A stretch of DNA of 64,000 nucleotides. Origin: Pannonibacter carbonis. GTDB taxonomy: Bacteria; Pseudomonadota; Alphaproteobacteria; Rhizobiales; Stappiaceae. Location of the stretch: NCBI RefSeq assembly GCF_003012935.1, contig NZ_PUDR01000018.1, positions 1-64,000 on the forward strand, given 5' to 3'. A program made the translations under genes and the position numbers. Below, in pieces: positions 35,467 through 45,362 of this stretch. The notes under the pieces are model-generated. The model was not told the origin of the DNA. It made no database searches and saw only the letters and a list, made by a program, of their open reading frames with translations. Positions within the stretch are counted from its first letter, which is position 1; the number at the start of each line of letters is the position of its first letter.

Positions 35467-36750
35467 ATGTTCAAGACTTCGCTTCTGAAAGCCGTCGCCG
35501 CTGCGGCACTCACGATGAGCACCTGGGCTTCGGCACAGGCCGTCGAACTGCAGTTCTACTTTCCGGTCGCCGTTGGCGGTGGCGCCGCCGAGGTGATCCA
35601 GGATCTCACCAACGAGTATGTCGCGGCCAATCCGGGCGTGAAGATCGACGCCGTCTATGCCGGTTCGTATCAGGACACCATCACCAAGGTGATCACCGCC
35701 TCGCGCGGCGGCAATGCCCCGCAGTTGTCGGTGGCCCTGTCGGCCGACATGTTCACCCTGATCGACGAGGAACTGATCGTTCCCTTCGACGACTACATCA
35801 AGACCGACGCCGACAAGGCATGGCTGAACGGCTTCTATCCCGCCTTCATGGAAAACAGCCAGACCGGCGGCAAGACCTATGGCATCCCCTTCCAGCGCTC
35901 GACCCCGGTGATGTACTGGAACAAGGAAGCCTTCAAGGAAGCTGGCCTCGATCCGGAAGTTGCTCCGGCCACCTGGGAAGAGATGGTCTCCTTCGGCCAG
36001 AAGCTGACCAAGAAGGATGCCAACGGCAACGTTACCCAGTGGGGCGTGCGCATTCCGACCTCGGGCTTCCCCTACTGGCTGTTCCAGGGCCTGACCACCC
36101 AGAACGACGTGATCCTCGCCAACAGCGACGGCAACAAGACCAACTTCGACGACCCGAAGGTCATCGAAGCAGCCCAGTATCTCGTCGACCTGTCGACCAA
36201 GCATGGCGTGATGGAGCCGGGTATCGTTGAATGGGGCGCAACGCCGAAGGCCTTCTTCGAGCGCCAGGCTGCCATCATGTGGACCACCACCGGCAACCTG
36301 ACCAACGTCCGCAAGAACGCCCCGTTCGAGTTCGGCGTCGCTATGCTGCCGGCCAACAAGCGTCGCGGCGCTCCGACCGGCGGCGGCAACTTCTACCTCT
36401 TCAAGGGTTCTTCCGACGAGCAGCTGGCTGCTGCGGTTGATTTCGTGAAGTGGATCTCGGCTCCGGAACAGGCTGCCAAGTGGACGATCGCCACCGGCTA
36501 CGTCGCCCCGCGCGCCGACGCCTGGGAAACCGCTGCCATGCAGGCCTATGCCGCCGACTTCCCGGCCGTGACCGTTGCCCGCGACCAGCTGAACCATGCG
36601 GTGGCTGAACTGGCGACCTACCAGAACCAGCGCGTCACCGGCTTCCTCAACGATGCCCTGGCCGCTGCCATCACTGGCCAGAAGGAAGTCGCGACCGCTC
36701 TGAAGGACGCACAGACCCAGGCTGACGCGGTTCTCGCAGACTACCGCTAA
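35467..36750 (+). CDS. ugpB: ABC transporter periplasmic binding protein, UgpB-like
   Basis: A 427-residue solute-binding protein with a signal peptide ending near WASAQA-VELQFYFPVAVGG. The mature start and the ITKVITASRGGNAPQLSVALSA region (shortened here) are characteristic of the UgpB group, which binds sn-glycerol 3-phosphate or its diesters. AAGGCAG precedes ATG 35467; a reading from 35401 lacks a signal peptide. A strong hairpin follows the stop. Codon use is highly biased, suggesting high expression. Confidence 0.82.
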   Translation: MFKTSLLKAVAAAALTMSTWASAQAVELQFYFPVAVGGGAAEVIQDLTNEYVAANPGVKIDAVYAGSYQDTITKVITASRGGNAPQLSVALSADMFTLIDEELIVPFDDYIKTDADKAWLNGFYPAFMENSQTGGKTYGIPFQRSTPVMYWNKEAFKEAGLDPEVAPATWEEMVSFGQKLTKKDANGNVTQWGVRIPTSGFPYWLFQGLTTQNDVILANSDGNKTNFDDPKVIEAAQYLVDLSTKHGVMEPGIVEWGATPKAFFERQAAIMWTTTGNLTNVRKNAPFEFGVAMLPANKRRGAPTGGGNFYLFKGSSDEQLAAAVDFVKWISAPEQAAKWTIATGYVAPRADAWETAAMQAYAADFPAVTVARDQLNHAVAELATYQNQRVTGFLNDALAAAITGQKEVATALKDAQTQADAVLADYR

Positions 36751-36757
36751 GGACATT

Positions 36758-36783
36758 GGCGGCGGGGCCACCGCTCCGCCGCC
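36758..36783 (+). terminator. intercistronic hairpin after ugpB-like gene
   Basis: GGCGGCGG and CCGCCGCC form an 8-bp GC stem with a 10-nt loop, 7 bp after the stop. There is no T-run. It probably stabilises the binding-protein message and lowers expression of the permeases. Confidence 0.55.
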
Positions 36784-36832
36784 GCCTCCAGCAATTTCGA
36801 TCCCGATCGGATGTTCAGGACAGGATGACAGG

Positions 36833-37723
36833 GTGACAGCGCGCTTGCCCCAGACCCGCGAATGGATCCATGGCTGGCTGCTTGTGCTGCCGGCCCTGGT
36901 GTTCCTGTTCGCCTTCACCCACATCCCGGCCGTTGCCACGATCTGGCACAGCTTTTTCTCGACCCCGCGCGGTCGTCGCCCATCCCGTTTCATTGGCATT
37001 GAAAATTACGAGAAGATGCTCGCTGATCCGGTGTTCTGGAAAGTTCTGGGCAACAATCTCTGGTTCGCCCTTGGAACCATTCCGACATCGGTCGCCATCG
37101 CCCTGGTAATGGCGCTCTGGGTGAACGACAGGCTCGCAGGTCGCTCCCTCGTCCGCATGGCCTATTTCACCCCGACGGTGCTGCCCCTGATTGCCGTCGC
37201 CAACATATGGCTGTTCTTCTACACGCCCGGTTTCGGCCTGTTCGACCAGATCACCGGCGCGCTGTTCGGCTGGCCGCAGAGCAACATGCTCGGCAGCCCG
37301 GCCTCGGCGCTCAATGCGGTCATCGTCGTCACGATCTGGAAGGAAGCCGGCTTCTTCATGATCTTCTATCTCGCCGCGCTGCAGTCGATCCCGGTGTCGC
37401 TGCGCGAGGCGGCCCTGATCGAAGGGGCCTCGCGGCGGACGATCTTCTGGCGCATCACCTTCCCGCTGCTGATGCCGACGACCCTGTTCGTCTCGATCAA
37501 TGCGGTGATCAATTCCTTCCGCCTGATCGATCACATCTTCATCCTCACCGATGGCGGACCGGATTACGCCTCCACCGTGCTGCTGTTCTACATCTACGAG
37601 ACCGCCTTCAAATACTGGGAGACCGGGTACGGGGCGACGCTGACAGTAGCGCTTCTCTTCATGATGGCACTCCTTGCCATCGGCCAGTTTTTCTTCCTCG
37701 ACCGCCGGATCCATTACAAATGA
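36833..37723 (+). CDS. ugpA: ABC transporter permease, UgpA type
   Basis: A 296-residue CUT1 permease with six spans and the EAA loop SLREAALIEGASRRTIFWRI. It starts with GTG 36833 shortly after AGGATGACAGG. It overlaps the partner permease gene at 37720 (ATGA). It pairs with the next protein to form the membrane channel. Confidence 0.85.
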   Translation: MTARLPQTREWIHGWLLVLPALVFLFAFTHIPAVATIWHSFFSTPRGRRPSRFIGIENYEKMLADPVFWKVLGNNLWFALGTIPTSVAIALVMALWVNDRLAGRSLVRMAYFTPTVLPLIAVANIWLFFYTPGFGLFDQITGALFGWPQSNMLGSPASALNAVIVVTIWKEAGFFMIFYLAALQSIPVSLREAALIEGASRRTIFWRITFPLLMPTTLFVSINAVINSFRLIDHIFILTDGGPDYASTVLLFYIYETAFKYWETGYGATLTVALLFMMALLAIGQFFFLDRRIHYK

Positions 37724-38541
37724 CAAGAGCGGGCTTCGATCTGGACCGGATCCTCAACATGCTCGGCGCCTGGACGCTGGCCGTGATGTGGGCGCTGCCA
37801 CTTCTCTACGCCATCTGGACGGCGTTCCATCCCTCGGCCTATGAGGCCCGCTTCGACCTGTTCGCCCCGCTGACCCTGGAGAACTTTGCCAAGGCCTGGA
37901 GTGCGGCCCCGTTTGCCCGGTATTTCCTCAACACCTTCGTGCTTGTCACCCTGATCCTGACTGGCCAGTTGATCCTGTGCACGCTCGCCGCCTTTGCCTT
38001 CGCCCGTTTCGCCTTTCCCGGGCGCTCGATCCTGTTCAGCCTGGTGCTGCTGCAGCTTCTGGTGATGCCCGACATCCTGATCGTCGAGAACTACAAGACA
38101 ATGGGGCATCTGGGCCTCGTCGACACGATCACCGCCATCGCCCTGCCTTATCTCGCATCGGGCTTCGGCATCTTCCTGCTGCGCCAGACCTTCATGACCA
38201 TCCCGCGCGAGTTGGATGATGCCGCAAGGATCGAGGGCGTCGGCGTACTCGGCCTCTTGTGGCGGGTGTACGTGCCCCTCGCCAAGCCGACCTATCTGGC
38301 CTTCGGCCTCGTCTCCGTATCGCACCACTGGAACAACTTCCTCTGGCCGCTGATCGTCACCAACTCTGTCAACACCCGCCCGGTGACCGTTGGTCTCAGC
38401 GTCTTTTCAGCCATCGATTCCGGCGTCGAATGGGCAACGATTAATGCCGCGACCCTGATGACCTCCGGTCCGCTGCTGATTGCCTTCCTCCTGTTCCAAC
38501 GCCAGTTCGTCCAGAGCTTCATGCGCGCCGGCATCAAATAA
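37720..38541 (+). CDS. ugpE: ABC transporter permease, UgpE type
   Basis: A 273-residue CUT1 permease. It has six spans and the EAA loop RELDDAARIEGVGVLGLLWRV. The true start is ATG 37720, coupled to the preceding stop; a much longer in-frame reading from 37207 is a shadow of the previous gene. It ends the DeoR-controlled operon. Confidence 0.87.
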   Translation: MTRAGFDLDRILNMLGAWTLAVMWALPLLYAIWTAFHPSAYEARFDLFAPLTLENFAKAWSAAPFARYFLNTFVLVTLILTGQLILCTLAAFAFARFAFPGRSILFSLVLLQLLVMPDILIVENYKTMGHLGLVDTITAIALPYLASGFGIFLLRQTFMTIPRELDDAARIEGVGVLGLLWRVYVPLAKPTYLAFGLVSVSHHWNNFLWPLIVTNSVNTRPVTVGLSVFSAIDSGVEWATINAATLMTSGPLLIAFLLFQRQFVQSFMRAGIK

Positions 38542-38670
38542 CCTTCGGACTTGCCAACCAACGGTGTCGGGAAGATTTAAGCAATTTTAGCTAGGCTTTC
38601 TCTTGAGAGGCAGCGGTCGATTTCCGGCTGCTGCGCAAACCAGGATCAGGCCGGCAAAGGCTGCAATCGC

Positions 38671-40008
38671 GTGTCATCTCCCCTCAACAGCCGCAGCCTC
38701 AGGCTTCTCCTCGGCAAGCTGGCCCCCTTCCTGAAGCTCGGCGCGGCTTCGGGTGGAGCTGCGTTGCTGGCGTTCCTGACCCAGACCCTTTTGGCGCGAA
38801 GCCTCGGCCCGGATGACTTTGGCCGGTTTTCCGCCGGCCTCAGCCTGGTCACGATCATGGCGCCGCTGGCCTGTTTCGGCATCGGCAGTTTCTGGCTGTC
38901 CGTCTTCGGCAAGGAGGGCTGGCAGGCCGAGCGCTGGCTGGGCGCATCGCTGACCTATGTCCGCCTGTCAGCCGGGCTGGTGCTTGCCGCCCTTGCCGTC
39001 TGGGCGCTGTACGGCCCCCATGACAGCACCACGACGCTGGTCATCCTGGTGCTGCTGATCTTCGTCCTCAGCCAGATCGTGATGGAACTGGTAGGCGTCC
39101 TGTTCCAGCTGGAGGAGAACTATTCGGCGTTTGCGCTGTGGCAGGTGCTGCCCCATGCGATCCGCATCGGGTTGCTCGCCCTTTTGCTGCTGCTGCCCGT
39201 GTTTGCCGCCGACCTGCACAGTGCGCTTGCGGCCTTCTTCCTCGCCGCCGCAGCGATCCTTGTTGTCGGCTTTGCACTCATGCGCCGACGGCTCTCGGGT
39301 CAACTCGCGCTGAAGGGCCACGGCGAGCGCCCGTCGGCCGCGTCGTCCGCCCCGCTCCAGGCACGCCTTGGCGATGTGGTCCGCGCCTCGATGCCCTTCG
39401 GTCTCGGCGGCTTTGCCTATCTCGTCTACACCCAGCTCAATGTCGTGCTGGTCAAGTACCTCGGGTCGGACGCCGATGCAGCCTATTACGCCATCGCTTT
39501 CATGGTGATGAATGCCTTCCTGCTGCTGCCCAACATGGCCTTCGAGAAGATCCTCGTGCCGCGCATCCACCGCTGGTACCATCAGGATCTGCCGCGGCTG
39601 AAACAGGTGCTTGGGCTCTCGGCCGGACTGGTTCTGTTGACGTCTGCCCTGGGGATCGCCGTGCTCTGGCTCAGCGCCGATCTCATCGCGCGGTTTTTCT
39701 TTGGCGCAAATTCCGCCCCGCTCGCCAGCGCGCTGCTGATCCTGATGTGGTCGATCCCGCTGCGCTCGCTCAGCCTGTGTTTTGGCTCGGTGCTCTTCGT
39801 CGGCCGCTTCATCAAGCTGCGGCTCTGGATTGTCCTGATCACCCTGTTTGTCGATATCGCGCTCTGTATGGTATTGATCCCGAACGCTGGGACAAGCGAT
39901 GGAGCGAGCGCAGCCGCCATGGCCATGGTGTGTGCAGAGGCGGTCATGTGCCTCCTCTTCCTGGCCGGCATGCGGCATGCGATCAGACACGGGGAACGGG
40001 CGGCTTGA
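38671..40008 (+). CDS. Wzx-like polysaccharide flippase / oligosaccharide translocase
   Basis: A 445-residue MOP-superfamily membrane protein with 12-14 hydrophobic spans and the usual N-terminal LARSLGPDDFGRFSAGLSLV. The start is GTG 38671. It is fused in expression with the following glycosyltransferase (TTGA overlap). This is a second flippase, high-G+C unlike the one at 9994, and 14 kb away from the main polysaccharide locus. It may serve a separate glycan or move a lipid-linked sugar made by the partner enzyme. Confidence 0.82.
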   Translation: MSSPLNSRSLRLLLGKLAPFLKLGAASGGAALLAFLTQTLLARSLGPDDFGRFSAGLSLVTIMAPLACFGIGSFWLSVFGKEGWQAERWLGASLTYVRLSAGLVLAALAVWALYGPHDSTTTLVILVLLIFVLSQIVMELVGVLFQLEENYSAFALWQVLPHAIRIGLLALLLLLPVFAADLHSALAAFFLAAAAILVVGFALMRRRLSGQLALKGHGERPSAASSAPLQARLGDVVRASMPFGLGGFAYLVYTQLNVVLVKYLGSDADAAYYAIAFMVMNAFLLLPNMAFEKILVPRIHRWYHQDLPRLKQVLGLSAGLVLLTSALGIAVLWLSADLIARFFFGANSAPLASALLILMWSIPLRSLSLCFGSVLFVGRFIKLRLWIVLITLFVDIALCMVLIPNAGTSDGASAAAMAMVCAEAVMCLLFLAGMRHAIRHGERAA

Positions 40009-40826
40009 GCACCAACGGGCACGGCAGGGTCAGCGTCATCATCCCCTGCTACAATTGCGCTGCAACGATCACGGCTGCCCTGGATTCCATTGTCAATCAG
40101 ACGCTTGCTGCATTCGAGGTGCTTTGCATCGATGATTGCAGCAAGGATGACACGGTTGCAGTCATCACCCGCTATTCCGACCGGCTGGCGGCTGAGAGGC
40201 CGGATGCCCCGCGCATTGTGCTGCACCGGATGGCACGGAACGGCGGCCCCAGTCCGGCCCGCAACGCCGGCTGGTCCATGGCCGCCGGCGACTATGTCGC
40301 CTTCCTTGATTCGGATGATGTCTGGCATCCCCGCAAGCTCGAAGCGCAGATGCGGGTGATGCTGGGCACTGGCTGTTTCGGCTCCTCGCACGCCCGCAAG
40401 GTCGACCTCGCCCCGGTGCAGGATTTGCAAACCGACGCGCGTCTGGCCGCGCTGCAGCCAGTCACCATGACCCTCGGCAGCCTTCTCTATCGCAGCCGGA
40501 TCATCACGTCCTCGGTGATCCTGCGCAACTCGCCCGACTACCGCTTTCCCGAAGACATGCGCTACTGCGAGGACTTCAAGCTCTGGTGCCAGATCCTCTC
40601 GGACGAGCAGACGTTCATGCTTCTCGAGGTGCCGCTCTCCGGCATCGTCGGCGGTCATGAGGCCACCCCCGGCCTCAGCGCCGCCGTGGTGAAGATGGAG
40701 AAGGGCAAGCTGTCGGTCTTTCGCGGGCTCTACCGGGACGGCCGGATCAGCTGGCTCCAGTTCGTCACGGCCATCGCCTTCTCGAACCTGAAATTCGTGA
40801 TCCGGCGCCTCCAGAGCCTGTTCTGA
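40005..40826 (+). CDS. glycosyltransferase, family 2
   Basis: A 273-residue cytoplasmic GT-A enzyme. The N-terminus reads VSVIIPCYNCAATITAALDS, with DDCSKDD and FLDSDDVW as nucleotide- and metal-binding motifs. The only start that fits is TTG 40005, overlapping the stop of the flippase gene; a long upstream frame is a shadow of that gene. It lacks membrane helices and probably transfers one sugar to a lipid-linked acceptor flipped by its partner. Confidence 0.83.
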   Translation: MSTNGHGRVSVIIPCYNCAATITAALDSIVNQTLAAFEVLCIDDCSKDDTVAVITRYSDRLAAERPDAPRIVLHRMARNGGPSPARNAGWSMAAGDYVAFLDSDDVWHPRKLEAQMRVMLGTGCFGSSHARKVDLAPVQDLQTDARLAALQPVTMTLGSLLYRSRIITSSVILRNSPDYRFPEDMRYCEDFKLWCQILSDEQTFMLLEVPLSGIVGGHEATPGLSAAVVKMEKGKLSVFRGLYRDGRISWLQFVTAIAFSNLKFVIRRLQSLF

Positions 40827-40851
40827 CCTCCGCTTTCCCCTTGCCAACCGC

Positions 40852-42666
40852 TCAGGCCGTCGGCTCGAACAGCTCCGTCAGTTCAAAACGGGTTACATCG
40901 ACCAGGCCCAGATCGGAAATCCTGAGCTCCGGGATCACCACCAGCGCCAGCAGCGAATGCTGCATGTAGGCGTTGTTGAGCTTGCAGCCGCAGGCCGCCA
41001 TCGCCTCCACCATCGCCGCCGCCTTCGCCGCCACCTCGGCGGCCGGCCGGTCGGACATCAGTCCGGCAATCGGCAGCTCCACCAGCGCCAGCTCCTTGCC
41101 GTCCTTCCACACCGTCACGCCGCCGCCGACCTCGCCGAGGCGATTGGCCGCCCTCGCCATCATCTCGCGGCTGGTGCCGACGACGATCATGTGGTGGCTG
41201 TCATGGGCAACGGTCGAGGCAATGGCCATCTCGCCCTGGTAGCCGAAGCCGGAGACGAAGCCGTTCACCACCTTGCCGGTCGCCTGGTGCCGCTCGACCA
41301 GCGCGATCTGGCAGACACCGTTCTCGCCTTCCACCAGCCCACCGATCACGGGCAGCTCCGCCGTCAGCGCCTTGGTCGGCGCCTGGTTCTCGACCACGCC
41401 GATCACCTTGGCCTTCACCGCATTGGCGCCCTTCGGCGCGGCAATGGCAAAGTCGGACGCGGCCAGTACCTTGCCAAGGCGCACTGTCTCGCGTGCGGAC
41501 TGCGGCCAGTCATAATGCGGGCAGGCAACGCGCATCTCGCCGTGTTCGGCCACCAGTTGCCCCCGCGCATAGACCGCCTCGATCGGCAGCTCGGTGAGGC
41601 TCGAGGTCAGGATCACGTCGGCGCGGCGGCCCGGCGCGATGGAGCCCAGTTCCCGCTCCAGCCCGAAATGCGTTGCCGTGTTGATCGTCGCCATCTGCAG
41701 TGCGATCACCGGGTCGCAACCACAAGCAATGGCATGGCGGACCACCCGGTTCATGTGGCCCTCCTGCACCAGCGTGCCGGAATGGCAGTCGTCGGTGCAC
41801 AGGATGAAGTTGCGCGGATCGAGCCCCTTCTGCGTCACCGCCGTGATCTGGCTTTCCACGTCATACCAGGCCGACCCCAGCCGCATCATCGAGCGCATGC
41901 CCTGGCGCACGCGCGCCACCGCATCGCTCTCCGCCGTGCCCTCGTGGTCATCGGCCGGGCCGCCGGCAACATAGGCGTGGAACGGGATGCCCCGGTCAGG
42001 GCTGGCGTAGTGGCCGCCGACCGTCTTGCCCGCCGCCATCGTCGCGGCCATCTCGGCCAGCATCTGGGGATCGCCGTGGATGACACCCGGATAATTCATC
42101 ATCTCGCCAAGGCCGATGATGCCGGGCCAGGCCATCGCTTCGGCCACATCCGCAGCCGACACGGCAAAGCCGGTCGTCTCGAGCCCCGGAGCCGACGGCG
42201 CGCAGGAGGGCATCTGGGTGTAGATGTTGATCGGCTGTAGCAGGGCCTCGTCATGCATCATGCGCACGCCCGCCAGCCCCAGCACGTTGGCAATCTCGTG
42301 CGGGTCATGGAAAATCGTCGTCGTGCCATGCGGGGCGACGGCGGCGGCGAATTCTGCCGGTGTCAGCATGCCGCTCTCGATGTGCATGTGGCCATCGCAC
42401 AGGCCGGGGATCAGGTAGCGCCCCTCGGCCTCGACAATCTTGGTCCCCTCGCCGATGCAATGCGAGGCGTCCGGCCCGACATAGGCAAAGCGCCCCTCGG
42501 CAATCGCCACCTGCCAGCCGTCGAGGATCTCGCGGCTCTGCACATTGACGAGCCGTCCTCCCCGGATCACCAGATCCGCCGCCGCCCGGCCCGCCGCAAC
42601 CGCCACAAGTTGGGGGGCAACTTCGGCCCAGGATTTCGTGCGGTTCTCGGCGGCGGCATGGGTCAC
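40852..42666 (-). CDS. ade: adenine deaminase
   Basis: A 604-residue amidohydrolase that converts adenine to hypoxanthine and ammonia in purine salvage. It has GHMHIESGM (metal-binding His-x-His), FHDPHEIANVLG, DDCHSGTL and the C-terminal adenine-deaminase domain ending in LVVIPELRISDLGLVDV. Length is normal for the bacterial Ade family. It lies convergent to the glycosyltransferase gene, 25 bp apart, and 78 bp after the MFS gene, so it could be read from the upstream cluster but has no evident functional link. Confidence 0.93.
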   Translation of the reverse strand: MTHAAAENRTKSWAEVAPQLVAVAAGRAAADLVIRGGRLVNVQSREILDGWQVAIAEGRFAYVGPDASHCIGEGTKIVEAEGRYLIPGLCDGHMHIESGMLTPAEFAAAVAPHGTTTIFHDPHEIANVLGLAGVRMMHDEALLQPINIYTQMPSCAPSAPGLETTGFAVSAADVAEAMAWPGIIGLGEMMNYPGVIHGDPQMLAEMAATMAAGKTVGGHYASPDRGIPFHAYVAGGPADDHEGTAESDAVARVRQGMRSMMRLGSAWYDVESQITAVTQKGLDPRNFILCTDDCHSGTLVQEGHMNRVVRHAIACGCDPVIALQMATINTATHFGLERELGSIAPGRRADVILTSSLTELPIEAVYARGQLVAEHGEMRVACPHYDWPQSARETVRLGKVLAASDFAIAAPKGANAVKAKVIGVVENQAPTKALTAELPVIGGLVEGENGVCQIALVERHQATGKVVNGFVSGFGYQGEMAIASTVAHDSHHMIVVGTSREMMARAANRLGEVGGGVTVWKDGKELALVELPIAGLMSDRPAAEVAAKAAAMVEAMAACGCKLNNAYMQHSLLALVVIPELRISDLGLVDVTRFELTELFEPTA

Positions 42667-42744
42667 GGCAACAGGCTCCAGTCTCGGGCACGATGGTCAA
42701 AATGATCGGGTAAGGTTTCCGACCAGTCCCGGACTGTCAAGCTC

Positions 42745-43953
42745 TTAACCTGCCGGCGCCTCGGCGGCGGCGGGCGGGGCTCGCCGGATGAGATGACCAT
42801 AAAAGGCAAGCCCGAGCAGACTTGCCGCCCCGCATCCCGCGCCAAGCAACATCCATCCGGTACCGGAGTTGGCTTCGGAGGCGACCAGCGGCCCCATCGC
42901 CCCTCCCAACGCCCCGCCAAACCCCCAGGACATGTTGAACAGCGCGAAATAGGTCGCAACCGCCCGCCCGTCCGCGTGACGGCCGACCAGGATTTCCGAC
43001 CCGGCCAGAACGGCAATTTCCGCGCAGGTGAACAAGCCGACAAGTACCAGCAACGCAATCAGCCCCGGGATTACCCCCACCAGTGCCATGGCAGCCCCGC
43101 CAACGGCCAGCGACAACACCAGCAGTCCGAGCGCTCCCGTAATGCGCATCAGGGGCGGGACTGCGAACAGGATCAGAAATCCAAGCGCGCCATTGACCAC
43201 CAGCACGGACCCGGCCCAACCCGCAGAACCGCCGCGCAGGGTCGCCTCAAGCGGAAAGGCGGCGAACAGCTGCGCAAACAGTGCCCACCAGGGCATGAGC
43301 GCCAGGCACAGGACGAGGAAGGCGCGATCACCAAAGACCGCCCGGTAGCTCCCGGCCACATCCTGCCTTGCATGATTGCGCAGCTCCTCAGCCCGCTCCA
43401 GCGCTGCCGCGCCCGCAAGCGCGACGAACAGCAGACCACTGAGCACCAGCGGCAGCGACAGATCAAGCACCGCAAGCCCGGCCCCGGCGAGCGGACCGGC
43501 GACACACCCCAGGTTAAGCGCCTGTGCATTCACGACAATCAGCCGGTCGCGCCGCGCAGCCGGCTGCGCGCCGATGATGCCGTAGGCGCCGGCCTCGTAG
43601 ACTGAGGTCCCGAGCCCGAGCGCGGCCGAGAAAACCATTGCCCCGGTTGCGCTTGGTGCAAAGGCAAGGCCGAGAAACCCAAGACCGCGAAGCACCAGTC
43701 CGCCAACCACAGCCGGCCACAGGCCGAACCGGTCCGCCAGTGGCGCGACCACCACCGGCGTGACGCGGGCTGCAAGGAAGTACAGCGCGAGCACCGCGCC
43801 GACATCCGTCGGTGACATGCCTAGTGTCGTTGCGCAATGCAGGGCAAGCAGAGGCATGGCCATGAAATGCGAGGCGTTCATTAGCCCCTGCAGTCCGATC
43901 AGCCGCCAGAGCGCTGGCGTCAGGGCTGACAGGTCAGATGGTTCTTTTCCCAT
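42745..43953 (-). CDS. major facilitator superfamily exporter
   Basis: A 402-residue transporter with 12 spans, starting MGKEPSDLSALTPALW. Loop 2-3 carries the MFS-type VAPLADRFGLWPAVVGG. ATG 43953 has GGAGG upstream; an in-frame ATG 36 bases earlier is less likely. It ends a row of six same-strand genes that look like one biosynthetic operon. It probably exports the product or confers self-protection, which is inference. Confidence 0.8.
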   Translation of the reverse strand: MGKEPSDLSALTPALWRLIGLQGLMNASHFMAMPLLALHCATTLGMSPTDVGAVLALYFLAARVTPVVVAPLADRFGLWPAVVGGLVLRGLGFLGLAFAPSATGAMVFSAALGLGTSVYEAGAYGIIGAQPAARRDRLIVVNAQALNLGCVAGPLAGAGLAVLDLSLPLVLSGLLFVALAGAAALERAEELRNHARQDVAGSYRAVFGDRAFLVLCLALMPWWALFAQLFAAFPLEATLRGGSAGWAGSVLVVNGALGFLILFAVPPLMRITGALGLLVLSLAVGGAAMALVGVIPGLIALLVLVGLFTCAEIAVLAGSEILVGRHADGRAVATYFALFNMSWGFGGALGGAMGPLVASEANSGTGWMLLGAGCGAASLLGLAFYGHLIRRAPPAAAEAPAG

Positions 43954-43998
43954 TCCACTGTGCCTCCACGTGTCCTTCAGGCAGGCCAAACGCTCCAG

Positions 43999-45323
43999 TC
44001 AGGCAGCAAGCCTCTTGGGGGCGGTCAGGGACAGGACCGCGTCGCTGATGCGCCGCGCCTCCGCCAGACAGTCGGCAATCACCATGTACTCGAAAGCCTG
44101 GTCCAGCGCCGGCTCGATGGTCAGCGGGATAGCGCCGGTTGCCATCCCCGGCCGGAGCAGAAGTCCTGCGTCCGACAGGACCGCGAACAGATCACAGCCC
44201 TCCTCGAGCTTGCCCCGATTGTAGGTCTTGATGTGCTTCGAATGCAAAACCTGCTCCCGAAGAGTCGCTTGGCGATCTCGAAGACATGGCTGCATCCCCC
44301 GCAGCGACCGTTGAATTCATTGACGAATATCTGCCCCTCTGCGACGAGGCCATCGACATTCATGCGCCCGCGATGCCCCATCTGGGCAGCGAGCCGCACC
44401 AGGCGGGCACTTTCGTCAAGAAACCGGATGCGGTGATGGGTTTCGTAGTCTCCGGGGATCTCAAATCCAACCCAGAGCGGCTCCATGTTCATGGTGCCAT
44501 CATTGAGCAGAAAACACCGCCCTTGCGCGTCGATCAGATACTCGCTGTAAAGCACATGGTCTGTGTCGACATACCGTTCGACGACAGCGGGCTCATGGAT
44601 GCGGCTGGCGACGGTCTGAAGGATCGCCTCTGCATCCTGTGCAGTGGAATAGCGCAGCACGGTCGATGAACCCAGCCTCTTTCCACCGCTGCGAGGTCCA
44701 TGAACGATCAGGTTCCCAAAACCGCCGGAGTGACGGTTGAGCTTGACGATGAAGTCGGCTCCCTGGGACACAAAGTGCCGCATTGCCCGTTTGAGATCAG
44801 TCTCGTTTTCGCAGACCCGTCCCTCCGGCAGCGACACACCAAGTCCGGCTGCGAGCTTCCGGAAGGTGGTCTTCTCGTTCAGCAGGGTCGCGCCGCCCTC
44901 CTGCAAGAAAGCGTCCTCGACCTCGACGCCGATGGCCTCAGCGAACTCGGCGACATAGTTGTCGGGAAAATAGGCGAGGACACTGCTTGGCTTGCGGCCT
45001 TCCGGCAGTGCGGCAACAACCTCCCGGCAGGCTGCAATGAACTCCGGCGCGAACAGGATATCCTGCCGCAGGAAAGCAAGGGGAGCGCCCGTTTTCGGCG
45101 TCAGCACCGTGAGATCATCCGCGCGGCAGCCATTCAGTTCGGCCCAGTAGGCCTTGAGCTGTTCCGTCGGCGCGGATGGCAGAACCAGCACGTCACCAGG
45201 ATCTGCCAACCACATCATCCGCTGGTTGCACAGAATGATCTCCGATTGCTCATGACGGGAGTAACCGGACACGTCAGCGACCTGATGCTCGCTGTCAACA
45301 TTGGCAAAAATCAGCTTCGGCAT
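43999..45323 (-). pseudogene. ATP-grasp peptide ligase (PGM1-like), frameshifted
   Basis: About 440 residues if the frame is repaired. The N-terminal half starts MPKLIFANVDSEHQVADVSG and has the preATP-grasp Rossmann-like region. The ATP-grasp core contains FIVKLNRHSGGFGN, VVERYVDTDHVLYSEYL and VNEFNGRCGGCSHVFEIAKR. After LFG the frame is lost. On the minus strand TTCGGGAG (plus 44256-44258) lacks one G; restoring it joins the rest in the other frame, EQVLHSKHIKTYNRGKLEEG, to the stop at 43999. The family forms amide or peptide bonds with ATP (pheganomycin PGM1). GAAGGAG precedes the ATG. The frameshift may be a real inactivation or a base-call error. Confidence 0.75.
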
Positions 45324-45362
45324 GGGAAAGCTCCTTCGGTGCAGGTTGATAAGGACATGAGG

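Noticed and set aside
34216-36999. 927-codon open frame on the minus strand
   Set aside because: It is antisense to three well-supported genes (DeoR end, UgpC, UgpB) and its translation is low-complexity Gly/Arg/His-rich, the usual mirror of high-G+C coding sequence.
40957-42240. 427-codon plus-strand frame
   Set aside because: It is antisense to adenine deaminase and rich in His/Arg/Ala without motifs.
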